Positions 31,238 through 38,575 of a DNA stretch of 38,575 nt are shown in pieces. The notes under the pieces are model-generated. The model ran no database searches, was not told the origin of the DNA, and saw only the letters and a list, made by a program, of their open reading frames with translations. Position 1 is the first letter of the stretch. Each line of letters begins with the position of its first letter. The position numbers and the translations under genes are program-made. Source of the DNA: Pseudomonadota bacterium (lineage in GTDB: Bacteria; Desulfobacterota; Desulfovibrionia; Desulfovibrionales; Desulfovibrionaceae); contig JAEXRD010000002.1 in NCBI GenBank assembly GCA_023438245.1, forward strand, positions 1 to 38,575. The letters are read 5' to 3'.

Positions 31238-31268
31238 ATGGGCGCGCGGCATGACCGCGCGGAAAAGT

Positions 31269-31297
31269 CATCTAGCGTTTTTCGCCGCGGCGGACAA
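31269..31297 (-). promoter_or_regulatory. Possible tRNA-Ala promoter
   Basis: On the minus strand TTGTCC (31297-31292), 17 bp, TAGATG (31274-31269), upstream of the tRNA. A GC-rich hairpin (GCGCGG...CCGCGC) lies between it and the tRNA. Both boxes are imperfect, so the call is tentative. Confidence 0.4.
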
Positions 31298-31310
31298 GCC
31301 TTTTTTCGGG

Positions 31311-32087
31311 CTAGCGCCGAGCCTTCTTCTTGGGTGCGGCGGGCTTGGGCTCCGGCTGCTTCTCCGGGGCCGGGGGGGCGAAGGCGATGGGCTGGGCGCC
31401 GGGCAGCAGGATGGTCATGAACGGCACGGGATCGTCCGGCGAGCCGATGTGCCAGCGGTAGGCCCCGGTGGGGGTTCCGGGCGCCTTGGCCGCGTTGTGC
31501 GCCAGCACCTGCACGCCCTCGGCCACGGTGATGCTGATGTCGCCGTCGGGCACGATCTTGAGGGCGTGCGCGTCCGGCGTGGGGGCCACGTCCTTGATGC
31601 GGAAGGTGACGCTGCCGTCGGGGTGGCGCGCCAGCGAAACGGGGCTGAGCCATTCGCGCCGGATCAGGTCCGTGCCCGCCAGCGTGCCCGGCATGCTCAC
31701 CGCAAAGCGCACCCGGCCCTCGCCGATGGACTGCATGGTCTGCACGCGCGGGTCCTTGAGGCATTCGGCGATCTGCTTGGCCAGCCCGCCCTCGATCTCC
31801 GCCTTCCTGGCCTTGGCCTCCTCCTCCTTCTTGGCCTTTTCCTTGGGGTCCACCACGCGCATGTCGCGCTCCAGCTTGCGCAGGGCGAACGCGCTGGGCG
31901 CATGCAGGGCCACGCCCTCGGCAAAGAAGCGGTAGGCGCCGTCCGGGGCGATCTTCATCTGCGCGTTGTAGCTCTTGGCGGCGAAGCAGCCGGCCAGGGA
32001 CAGAATGGCCAGGCCCAGCGCTGCGAGCACGGCCAGCAGGCGGGGCAGGGCGGCAATGGCCTTGGGCGGGGCGGGGCGCACGGTCAT
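31311..32087 (-). CDS. Predicted lipoprotein (258 aa)
   Basis: A signal peptide with lipobox L-A-G-C at about residues 31-34 (LAVLAALGLAILSLAGC), so Cys34 is the likely lipidation site. A short coiled coil follows (PKEKAKKEEEAKARKAEIEGGLAKQ), then a beta-rich domain, and a Pro/Lys-rich C-terminus (PEKQPEPKPAAPKKKARR). I do not recognise the family. It is chromosomal, next to the tRNA, and divergent from the Sm-like gene. Confidence 0.8.
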   Translation of the reverse strand: MTVRPAPPKAIAALPRLLAVLAALGLAILSLAGCFAAKSYNAQMKIAPDGAYRFFAEGVALHAPSAFALRKLERDMRVVDPKEKAKKEEEAKARKAEIEGGLAKQIAECLKDPRVQTMQSIGEGRVRFAVSMPGTLAGTDLIRREWLSPVSLARHPDGSVTFRIKDVAPTPDAHALKIVPDGDISITVAEGVQVLAHNAAKAPGTPTGAYRWHIGSPDDPVPFMTILLPGAQPIAFAPPAPEKQPEPKPAAPKKKARR

Positions 32088-32131
32088 GGCCGGACCATAG
32101 CCCCGCCGCCGGGCACGCGCAAGGGCTTCCC

Positions 32132-32160
32132 TTGACAGCCGGGGTGTCAGCCCCTACCTT
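32132..32160 (+). promoter_or_regulatory. Promoter for the Sm-like gene
   Basis: -35 TTGACA (32132-32137), 17-bp spacer containing the inverted repeat GGGGTGTCAGCCCC, -10 TACCTT (32155-32160). It lies 28 bases before the start codon at 32188, which has an AAGGAG ribosome site. Confidence 0.6.
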
Positions 32161-32187
32161 CCGCGCACCAACCTCAAGGAGTACCCA

Positions 32188-32544
32188 ATGGCTTACGACA
32201 TCCGCGTGGTGAAGCTCATCAACGGCGAGACCGTCATCGGCAAGTGGAGCGACGACGGCAAGACCATCACCGAACCCGCCGTGCTGCAGACCGTGCCCAC
32301 CCAGGGCGGCGTGCAGATGATGCTTCTGCCCTTCGGCTATCCTTTTGAAAACGAGTTCGGCGGCGAGATCTCCACCGCCCACGTGCTCTACGAGTACAAG
32401 AAGGCTCCCGAGGAGCTGAAGACCAAGTACCTGGAGGCCTCCAGCACCCTGACCCTCTCCGCCCCCGGCGGCGGGCTGGGCGGTCTGGGTGGTCTTGGCG
32501 GCATGGGCGGCGGCATGGGCGGCGGCTCGGGCCTCATCAAATAG
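32188..32544 (+). CDS. Sm-like (LSm) domain protein
   Basis: 118 residues. The N-terminal 75 residues have the small beta-barrel pattern of bacterial Sm-like proteins: VVKLINGETVIGKWSDDG at 7-24, ITEPAVLQTV at 27-36, then MMLLPFGYPFENE. A short helix and a Gly/Met-rich tail (GGLGGLGGLGGMGGGMGGG) follow. Hfq-related barrels bind RNA, but this family has no established role that I know. It has its own promoter and is followed 110 bases later by the radical SAM gene. Confidence 0.76.
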   Translation: MAYDIRVVKLINGETVIGKWSDDGKTITEPAVLQTVPTQGGVQMMLLPFGYPFENEFGGEISTAHVLYEYKKAPEELKTKYLEASSTLTLSAPGGGLGGLGGLGGMGGGMGGGSGLIK

Positions 32545-32653
32545 TACGCCGCGTTTTCCCGGCTTGATTCCGGGGCGGGGGGGCGCTAGAGTCCCTCCGC
32601 CCCGTCCGCATTTCTCGCTCCCCGCACAATCAGACCCCAAAAGGACCCCGCGC

Positions 32654-35275
32654 GTGAAGGAACTGCTGCCCCTGCTGCCCCGCCCCAGCCGCTATCTTGG
32701 CAACGAGTGGGGCGCGGCCCGCAAGGACCCCGCCCAGGTGCGCGCCCGCGTGGCCCTGGCCTTTCCCGACCTCTACGACGTGGGCATGTCCTACCTCGGC
32801 CAGCGCATCCTGGCCCAGGCCGTGAACCAGCGCCCGCACCTGGCCGCCGAGCGCGTGTACGCCCCGGCCCAGGACGCCGCCGAGATCCTGCGCGCCCACA
32901 ACACCCCCCTGGCCACCCTGGAGGGCGACATCCCGCTTTCTCAGGTGGACGTGGTGGCCTTCAGCCTGACGCATGAGCTGTGCTACACCAACGTGCTGTA
33001 CATGCTCGATCTTTCCGGCATTCCCCTGCGCGCGACCGAAAGGGCGGACAGGGCGCAGGGCACGTGGCCGCTGATCCTGGCGGGCGGCGGGGCCTGCTTC
33101 AACGCCGAGCCCCTGGCCCCGTTCGTGGACGCCATGGTGCTGGGCGACGGCGAGGAGGCGCTGCCCGCCATCCTGGAGGCCGTGGCCGACGCCCGTGACG
33201 CCGGACTTTCCCGCGCCGAGTTGCTGCGCCGCCTCATCACCATCCCCGGCGTGTACGTGCCGGAATTCTTCCAGCCCCGGCCCGACGGCTCGCTTGAGCC
33301 TTTGATCCCCGGTTATGAGCGCGTGGAAAAGGCCATCCTGCCGGATTTGGCCGGTGCGCCCTTCCCGGAGCTGCACCCGGTGTCCAGCGGCCAGGCCGTG
33401 CACGACCGCTACACCCTGGAGCTGGCGCGCGGCTGCACGCGCGGCTGCCGCTTCTGCCACGCGGGCATGGTCTATCGCCCCGTGCGCGAGAAGACCCCCG
33501 CCGAGCTGGGCGAGACGCTCTCCCGCGCCATCGCCGCCACGGGCTACGAGGAGGTCTCCTTCCTCTCGCTCTCCACCGGCGACTACTCGGCCCTGGAGGG
33601 CCTGTTCGACACGGCCTTCGACCGCTGCGCCGCCGAGCAGGTGTCCATCTCGCTGCCTTCCCTGCGCGTGGGCTCGCTGTCCGAGAACATCATGCGCCGC
33701 ATCGCCAGCATCCGCAGAACGGGCGTCACCCTGGCCCCGGAGGCGGGCAGCCAGCGCCTGCGCGACGTCATCAACAAGGGCGTGACGGAAGACGCGCTCA
33801 TCGAGCACGTGCGCGCCCTGTTCGAGCGCGGCTGGCAGCAGGTGAAGCTCTATTTCATGATCGGCCTGCCCACCGAGACCGACGCGGACCTGGACGCCAT
33901 CGTGGACCTGTGCCTGAAGGTGCGCGACGCCGCGGGCCGCCACGTCAAGCGTCTGCAAGTCACCGCCGCGGTCTCCCCCTTCGTGCCCAAGACGCACACC
34001 CCGTTCCAGTGGGAGCCGCAGATCAGCATGGAGGAGATCCGCCGCCGGGTCTATTACTTGAAGGACGCCATGCGCCCGTACAAGCGCATCACGCTGAAGT
34101 GGCACCAGCCGGAGATGAGCTGGCTGGAGGGCGTTGTCTCGCGCGGCGACCGCCGCCTGGCTGGCGTCATCGAGCGGGCCTACCGCAAGGGCGCGCTGTT
34201 CTCCAGCTGGAAGGACCACCTGGACCTGTTCCCCTACCAGGAGGCGCTGTCCGAGGAGGGCCTGGACCCCGCAGCCTACCAGGGCGGACGCGACCTGGAC
34301 GTCCCGCTGCCTTGGGAGCACCTGGACTGCGGCGTGAGCCGCGAGTTCCTGCTCACCGAGCGCCGCCGCGCCCTGGAGGAGAAGCTCACCGAGGACTGCC
34401 GCTTCGGCGCCTGCCGCAACTGCGGCGTGTGCAACCACGGCGGCCGCGTCTCGCGCCTGGCCCTCCAGTCGCAGCAGCACGGGCCGGACTCCATCCGCCC
34501 CCGCGTGGTGCACGCCCGGCGCGACCAGGAAGACCTCGCGCCCGCCGCGCCCCTGGCCGAAGCTCCGGAACAGGCGCCCGCCGAATCCCAGGAAATTCCC
34601 GCCAGCCCGGCCAAGCCCGCGGACCTGGGCCTCTCCGACCGCCAGGCCCAGTACCGCATCTGGTACGAGAAGCTGGCCGAGGCCGCCTACCTGAGCCAGC
34701 TGGAGGTGCAGAGCATCCTGGAGCGCGCCCTGCGCCGCACCAAGTTCCCGCTGTCCTTCAGCGCGGGCTTCCACCCCATGCCGCGCGTGTCCTTCGGGCG
34801 CGCCCTGCCCGTGGGCGTGGAGAGCAACGCCGAGTGGTTCACGCTCACCCTGCGCGAGGCCCTGGACCCGGAGCTGGTGCTCTCCACCCTGGCCGCGCAG
34901 ATGCCCCGTGGCCTGCGGCCCTTCCGCATCGACCCCATGGGCGTCATCGAGCGCTCCGGCCAGGCCGCGCGCGAGCACTACACGCTGACCTACACCGGCG
35001 CGCCCGCCGACCTGGCCCGCTGGCAGGCCCAGTGGCAGGCCCTGCTGGCCACCGATACGTTCATGATCGAGCGCCAGAGCAAGAAGGGCCCCAAGCCCAC
35101 CGACCTGCGCCCGCTGGTGGCCGAGGCCCGGCCCCTGTCCGAGGCCTCCGTGGCGCTGACCCTGGACTGGACCGGGGACTACATGAGCCCGGTCAACCTC
35201 GTGCGCGCCGTCAACGAGCCCATCTCGCCCCTGAGCTTCCACCTGCTCAAGACCGGGCAGGAGTTCCCGGGGTAG
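32654..35275 (+). CDS. Radical SAM protein fused to a DUF2344 (TIGR03936) domain
   Basis: 873 residues from GTG 32654, preceded by AAAAGGA; upstream frames run into the Sm-like gene. An N-terminal B12-binding-like region (VALAFPDLYDVGMSYLGQRIL) precedes a radical SAM core of the TIGR03960 family with CTRGCRFC (Cys261, Cys265, Cys268), the site of the [4Fe-4S] cluster. A second Cys group CRNCGVC lies near 587-593. From about 666 a DUF2344 domain follows (YRIWYEKLAEAAYLSQLEV, FSAGFHPMPRVSFGRALPVG). In some bacteria these are separate genes. The reaction is unknown, though an RNA-linked role has been suggested for such proteins. Confidence 0.93.
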   Translation: MKELLPLLPRPSRYLGNEWGAARKDPAQVRARVALAFPDLYDVGMSYLGQRILAQAVNQRPHLAAERVYAPAQDAAEILRAHNTPLATLEGDIPLSQVDVVAFSLTHELCYTNVLYMLDLSGIPLRATERADRAQGTWPLILAGGGACFNAEPLAPFVDAMVLGDGEEALPAILEAVADARDAGLSRAELLRRLITIPGVYVPEFFQPRPDGSLEPLIPGYERVEKAILPDLAGAPFPELHPVSSGQAVHDRYTLELARGCTRGCRFCHAGMVYRPVREKTPAELGETLSRAIAATGYEEVSFLSLSTGDYSALEGLFDTAFDRCAAEQVSISLPSLRVGSLSENIMRRIASIRRTGVTLAPEAGSQRLRDVINKGVTEDALIEHVRALFERGWQQVKLYFMIGLPTETDADLDAIVDLCLKVRDAAGRHVKRLQVTAAVSPFVPKTHTPFQWEPQISMEEIRRRVYYLKDAMRPYKRITLKWHQPEMSWLEGVVSRGDRRLAGVIERAYRKGALFSSWKDHLDLFPYQEALSEEGLDPAAYQGGRDLDVPLPWEHLDCGVSREFLLTERRRALEEKLTEDCRFGACRNCGVCNHGGRVSRLALQSQQHGPDSIRPRVVHARRDQEDLAPAAPLAEAPEQAPAESQEIPASPAKPADLGLSDRQAQYRIWYEKLAEAAYLSQLEVQSILERALRRTKFPLSFSAGFHPMPRVSFGRALPVGVESNAEWFTLTLREALDPELVLSTLAAQMPRGLRPFRIDPMGVIERSGQAAREHYTLTYTGAPADLARWQAQWQALLATDTFMIERQSKKGPKPTDLRPLVAEARPLSEASVALTLDWTGDYMSPVNLVRAVNEPISPLSFHLLKTGQEFPG

Positions 35276-35296
35276 GGCGGTCCGGCCTGGAAAATC

Positions 35297-35332
35297 AACG
35301 CGCCCGGCGGAGGATTCTCTGCCGGGCGCGTT
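35297..35332. terminator. Intrinsic terminator, shared by converging genes
   Basis: Perfect 12-bp stem AACGCGCCCGGC (35297-35308) with GCCGGGCGCGTT (35321-35332), 12-base loop, then TTGTTTT on the plus strand. It lies between the radical SAM gene and the converging small membrane protein gene. Confidence 0.88.
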
Positions 35333-35352
35333 GTTTTGTGGGCGTTCGGAGT

Positions 35353-35619
35353 CTAGCGGCCCTGCTTGCGGTCGTTCATGTTTTTCATGGTGATGCCCGC
35401 CAGGCAGCCGGTCAAGAGGCCCAGGCCCACGAAGCGCGCGGTGTCCAGCCCGGGGATGACCAGCGTGGCCAGGTAGGCCAGCGAGCCGCCGATGACGATG
35501 CCGCGCGCCAGATAGGAGAGCGTGCTGGCGAAGCGCTTGTCCGCCGCGGTAAGGCCCTCGTCCTGGGCGGGGGTGGTGGTCTGCTGTTCCCGGCGTTCGC
35601 GTTTGGCCTGCTTGCCCAT
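35353..35619 (-). CDS. Small membrane protein (88 aa)
   Basis: Start at ATG 35619 with AAGGAG upstream. The N-terminus is basic and polar (GKQAKRERREQQTTTPAQDEG). Two membrane helices follow at about 35-53 (LSYLARGIVIGGSLAYLAT) and 62-77 (RFVGLGLLTGCLAGIT), with a short charged tail. No family recognised. It is divergent from the feo operon. Confidence 0.76.
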   Translation of the reverse strand: MGKQAKRERREQQTTTPAQDEGLTAADKRFASTLSYLARGIVIGGSLAYLATLVIPGLDTARFVGLGLLTGCLAGITMKNMNDRKQGR

Positions 35620-35726
35620 GGTTGCTCCTTGATGATTGCTGCCCGCCTTAGAGCACAAAAAACGGTCCGGCTCAAGCCCCGGCGGAAGGCCGAAAAGGAA
35701 AGCGGCACAAAACGTCGCGGGTCTAC

Positions 35727-35755
35727 TTGACATCGATTTTCAATTTCATTATTTC
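35727..35755 (+). promoter_or_regulatory. feo promoter with AT-rich, Fur-box-like spacer
   Basis: -35 TTGACA (35727-35732), 17-bp spacer, weak -10 TATTTC (35750-35755). The spacer and -10 (GATTTTCAATTTCATTATT) are AT-rich and made of TTTCA/ATTAT elements like those in Fur boxes, in otherwise GC-rich DNA. Iron-dependent repression by Fur is the expected control of feo genes. Confidence 0.55.
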
Positions 35756-35805
35756 TCCTCTCGACGGCGCAGGCCCGGGTGGGCGCGCCGAAAGGAGTTA
35801 GGATC

Positions 35806-36000
35806 ATGTGGCAGAACATCGTTGTCTTCATCGTCATCGCCCTGGCGGCGGGCCTTACGGCCTGGAAGTTCTACGCCAAGTTCACGGGCAAGTCCTCCTG
35901 CTGCGGCGGGTCCGGAGGCTGCTCCGGCTGCCAGTCCCAGCGAGGCGGCGGGCATGAGCTGAAGCCGCTGTCCGGTTCCGGCTGCGGTTGTTCGCGCTAG
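35806..36000 (+). CDS. FeoB-associated Cys-rich membrane protein
   Basis: 64 residues from ATG 35806, with AAAGGAG upstream. One membrane helix (NIVVFIVIALAAGLTAWKFYA) is followed by a Cys/Gly-rich tail (SSCCGGSGGCSGC ... SGCGCSR) with seven cysteines. This is the small FeoB-associated protein family found beside feoAB. The tail could handle ferrous iron on the cytoplasmic side, but its exact role is not settled. It is the first gene of the feo operon, with 44 bases to feoA. Confidence 0.88.
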   Translation: MWQNIVVFIVIALAAGLTAWKFYAKFTGKSSCCGGSGGCSGCQSQRGGGHELKPLSGSGCGCSR

Positions 36001-36044
36001 GCATCCCCGCCCCCCATCTTTTTTTTCGCACAAGGAGACCCCCC

Positions 36045-36284
36045 ATGAACGCGTGCATGACCCTGCGCCAGGCGCAGGTGAACCAGAAACTTCGCATCTG
36101 CTCCATCGATGCCCAGGGTGAGCTTGGACGCCGCATCCGCGACATGGGCCTGGTGCCCGGCGCGGAACTCAGCGTCGTGGGCAAGGCTCCGCTCAAGGAC
36201 CCCGTGGCCCTGCGCCTGCGGGACTTCACCATGACCCTGCGCAACAGCGAGGCCGACCACATCGTGGTGGAGCCCGTGGAGTAG
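36045..36284 (+). CDS. feoA: FeoA, ferrous iron transport accessory protein
   Basis: 79 residues with the SH3-like FeoA domain: MTLRQAQVNQKLRICSID, then GELGRRIRDMGLVPGAELSVVGKAPLKDPVALRLRDFTMTLRNSEADHIVVEPV. It binds and modulates FeoB in the cytoplasm. Start at ATG 36045 after CAAGGAG. It ends 3 bases before feoB, so the two are co-translated. Confidence 0.94.
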   Translation: MNACMTLRQAQVNQKLRICSIDAQGELGRRIRDMGLVPGAELSVVGKAPLKDPVALRLRDFTMTLRNSEADHIVVEPVE

Positions 36285-36287
36285 ACC

Positions 36288-38549
36288 ATGCACAACGACG
36301 CCTACATCATCGGTCTGGCCGGCAATCCCAATTGCGGCAAAACCACCATGTTCAACGCCCTCACCGGCGCCCACCAGCACGTGGGCAACTGGCCGGGCGT
36401 CACCGTTGAAAAGAAGGTCGGCAAGGTCACCGTCACCGGCAATGTGATGGAGATCGTGGACCTGCCCGGCACCTATTCGCTCACCGCCTACTCCGAGGAG
36501 GAGAAGGCGGCCCGTAACTTTTTGACCGACGACCGCCCCGACGCGGTCATCAACGTGCTCAACGCCGACTCCCTGGAGCGCAACCTGTACCTGGCCATCC
36601 AGATCATGGAGCTGGGCGTGCCGCTGGTGCTGGCCCTGAACATGATGGACGAGGTGCGCAAGGCGGGCAAGGCCATCGATGTGGGCCTGCTGGCCCGGCT
36701 CATGGGCTGCCCGGCGGTGGAGACCGTGGCCCGCGCGGGCATCGGCAAGCAGGAGCTTATGGAAGAGGCCCTGCGCGTGGCCAAGGAGCGCCAGGGACGC
36801 AGCGAGCCGCTGCGCATCTCCTACGGCTCGGACCTGGACCCCGCGCTGGACGAGATGGAGAAGCGCATCGCCGAGGCCGGGCTGCTGGCCCACAAGGGCC
36901 CGGCCCGCTGGGTGGCCATCAAGTACCTGGAGGGCGATCCCTCCATCATCCGTCAGGGCCGCGAGAAGGACCCCACGCTGTCGCTGGCCCTGGAGGCCAG
37001 GGTGGAGGACGTGGCCAAGCACCTGAGGAAGACCCTGGGCGCCACGCCCGAGGGCATCATCGCCGACTACCGCTACGGCTTCCTGGCGGGCATCGCCCGG
37101 CAGGTGGTGAGCTACCCCGGCAACGAGGCCGACCGCATCCGCCTGTCCGACCGCATGGACCGGGTGCTGACCCATCCGCTGGCCGGGCCGCTGGTCATGG
37201 CGGGCATCATCTACCTTTTGTACACCATCACCTTCGCGCTGGGGAAATTTCCCATGGACGGCCTTGAGGCGGCCTTCGGCTGGCTGGGCGACACAGTGAA
37301 GGACTCCATGGGCGACGGCCTGCTGCGCTCGCTCATCGTGGACGGTGCCATCGCGGGCGTGGGCGGCGTCATGGGCTTCGTGCCGCTGATCATGATCATG
37401 TTCTTCCTGCTCTCCGCGCTGGAGGACTCCGGCTACGTGGCGCGCATGGCCTACATGCTCGACCGCGTGTTCCGGGTGTTCGGCCTGCACGGCACCAGCG
37501 TGCTGCCCTTCATCATCTCCGGCGGCATCGCCGGCGGCTGCGCGGTGCCCGGCGTCATGGCCACGCGCACGCTCAAGAGCCCCAAGGAGAAGCTGGCCAC
37601 CATGCTGGTTTCCCCGTTCATGACCTGCGGGGCCAAGGTGCCCGTGTTCATGATGCTGGCCGCGGCCTTCTTCCCCGGCACCGAGGCCAAGATCATGACC
37701 TTCGTGACCCTGGGCGCGTGGATCGCCGCCATGGTGGTGGCCAAGCTCCTGCGCTCCACCGTCATCAAGGGCGAGAGCACCCCCTTCGTCATGGAGCTGC
37801 CGCCCTACCGCATGCCCACCCTGCGCGGCCTGTGCATCCACACCTGGGAGCGTTCCTGGCAGTACGTGCGCAAGGCCGGCACCACCATCCTGCTCATCTC
37901 CATCCTGCTCTGGGCGGCCATGACCTTCCCGCAGCTCACCGAGGAGCAGGCCGCGCCCTATGAGGCCAAGATCGCCGCGCTCCAGGCCAAGGTGGACGAG
38001 GAGAAGGCCTCCGCCCCGGCCGTCGAAGCCTCCAAGGACGCGGCCGCCGCGCCCGCTGGCGCCGAGGCCGTGGCTGGCGACGAGGCCGAAGCGCCCAAGA
38101 GCGAGCTGGAGGATGCCCTGGCCGCCGCCGAGGCCGAGAAGAGCGAGGCCGAACTGCTGAACTCCTACGCCGGGCGCGCGGGCATGGCCCTGGAGGGCGT
38201 GACGAGCGCCGCCGGGTTCAACTGGCGCGTGAACATCGCGCTCATCGGCGGGTTCGCGGCCAAGGAGGTCATCGTCTCCACCCTGGGCACCGCCTACGCC
38301 CTGGGCGAGGTGGACGCCGAGGAGGCCGCCCCCCTGTCCGAGAAGATCGCGCAGGACGAGACCTTCCCCAAGGCCGCGGCCATCGCGCTCATCGCCTTCG
38401 TCATCCTCTACGCGCCCTGCTTCGTCACCGTGGTGGCCATGGCCAAGGAGGCGGGCTGGAAGTGGGCGGCCTTCAGCATGATATTCAACACCGCCCTGGC
38501 CTACGGCGTGGCCGTGGCGCTCTTCCAGGCCCTGCGCACCGTGGTCTAG
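36288..38549 (+). CDS. feoB: FeoB, ferrous iron transporter
   Basis: 753-residue inner-membrane Fe(II) transporter. The N-terminal G domain has G1 GNPNCGKTT (12-20), G2 GVTVE (37-41), G3 DLPG (58-61) and G4 NMMD (118-121), then a helical inhibitor-type domain. The membrane part has the two Gate motifs (FVPLIMIMFFLLSALEDSGYVARMAY and PFMTCGAKVPVFMML) and ends near LYAPCFVTVVAMAKEAGWKWA. An unusual Ala/Glu/Lys-rich loop of about 80 residues lies at 550-625 before the GFNWRVNIALIGGFAAKEVIVSTLG segment. The gene is complete; its stop is 26 bases from the window end. Confidence 0.96.
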   Translation: MHNDAYIIGLAGNPNCGKTTMFNALTGAHQHVGNWPGVTVEKKVGKVTVTGNVMEIVDLPGTYSLTAYSEEEKAARNFLTDDRPDAVINVLNADSLERNLYLAIQIMELGVPLVLALNMMDEVRKAGKAIDVGLLARLMGCPAVETVARAGIGKQELMEEALRVAKERQGRSEPLRISYGSDLDPALDEMEKRIAEAGLLAHKGPARWVAIKYLEGDPSIIRQGREKDPTLSLALEARVEDVAKHLRKTLGATPEGIIADYRYGFLAGIARQVVSYPGNEADRIRLSDRMDRVLTHPLAGPLVMAGIIYLLYTITFALGKFPMDGLEAAFGWLGDTVKDSMGDGLLRSLIVDGAIAGVGGVMGFVPLIMIMFFLLSALEDSGYVARMAYMLDRVFRVFGLHGTSVLPFIISGGIAGGCAVPGVMATRTLKSPKEKLATMLVSPFMTCGAKVPVFMMLAAAFFPGTEAKIMTFVTLGAWIAAMVVAKLLRSTVIKGESTPFVMELPPYRMPTLRGLCIHTWERSWQYVRKAGTTILLISILLWAAMTFPQLTEEQAAPYEAKIAALQAKVDEEKASAPAVEASKDAAAAPAGAEAVAGDEAEAPKSELEDALAAAEAEKSEAELLNSYAGRAGMALEGVTSAAGFNWRVNIALIGGFAAKEVIVSTLGTAYALGEVDAEEAAPLSEKIAQDETFPKAAAIALIAFVILYAPCFVTVVAMAKEAGWKWAAFSMIFNTALAYGVAVALFQALRTVV

Positions 38550-38575
38550 GCGAGGCACACATTCCGCACGAACCC

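Noticed and set aside
32630..35242. Minus-strand frame of 870 codons
   Set aside because: It is antisense to the radical SAM gene, whose motifs are clear.
35997..38558. Minus-strand frame of 853 codons
   Set aside because: It is antisense to feoA and feoB; repetitive Gly/His/Val-rich product.

Overview
The window is high-G+C DNA from what looks like a Deltaproteobacterium, probably a Desulfovibrio-type sulfate reducer. This is inferred from the feo locus with a small Cys-rich FeoB-associated protein, the radical-SAM/DUF2344 fusion and the overall base composition; no rRNA or species marker is present. Positions 1 to about 31,160 are the right-hand part of a prophage with a podovirus-type (short-tailed, BPP-1/epsilon15-like) structural module. 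Its left end, including any integrase, lies outside the window. The right end abuts the 3' end of a tRNA-Ala gene (31162-31237, minus strand), the presumed attachment site. Beyond it lie ordinary chromosomal genes: a lipoprotein, an Sm-like protein, a radical SAM protein, a small membrane protein and the ferrous iron operon (FeoB-associated protein, feoA, feoB).

Prophage layout. (1) Positions 1-4434, minus strand: the left early operon. From its promoter leftwards it holds a pentapeptide-repeat protein, three small proteins, a RecT/Bet-type annealase, a DUF1351 protein, two conserved phage proteins and, at the window edge, a protein made of a 7-residue repeat. (2) Positions 4435-4979: no gene; this stretch holds the left promoter PL, two operators, a leader hairpin and the terminator of the lysogeny operon. 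(3) Positions 4980-7213, minus strand: the lysogeny operon, with an S24-type repressor, a small AT-rich membrane/coiled-coil protein, an exported protein with a nuclease-like pattern, and a hicAB toxin-antitoxin pair with its own twin palindromic operators. (4) Positions 7248-11719, plus strand: the right promoter PR, a Cro-like gene, a ribbon-helix-helix protein, a replication protein with candidate iterons inside its gene, a DUF6475 protein, a VRR-NUC nuclease, a dATP/dGTP diphosphohydrolase-like protein and small Cys-rich proteins. (5) Positions 11844-12968: lysis genes. (6) Positions 12968-28884: packaging, portal, scaffold, capsid, tail tube and ejection proteins. (7) Positions 28881-31059: tail fibre, a discoidin-like protein, a possible assembly protein and a TraR/DksA zinc-finger protein.

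The clearest regulatory result is that PL and PR share one design. Each has a TTGAC[A/T] -35, a 17-bp spacer holding an 18-bp palindrome (TTTGTCGAATTCGATAAA and a near copy), and a TAAA[T/C]A -10. Each has a second, weaker operator exactly 33 bp upstream. This predicts that one repressor and a Cro-like protein control both early operons. Genes downstream of the repressor (5683-6459, and possibly hicAB) should be expressed in the lysogen, so they are the best candidates for superinfection exclusion or other lysogenic conversion.
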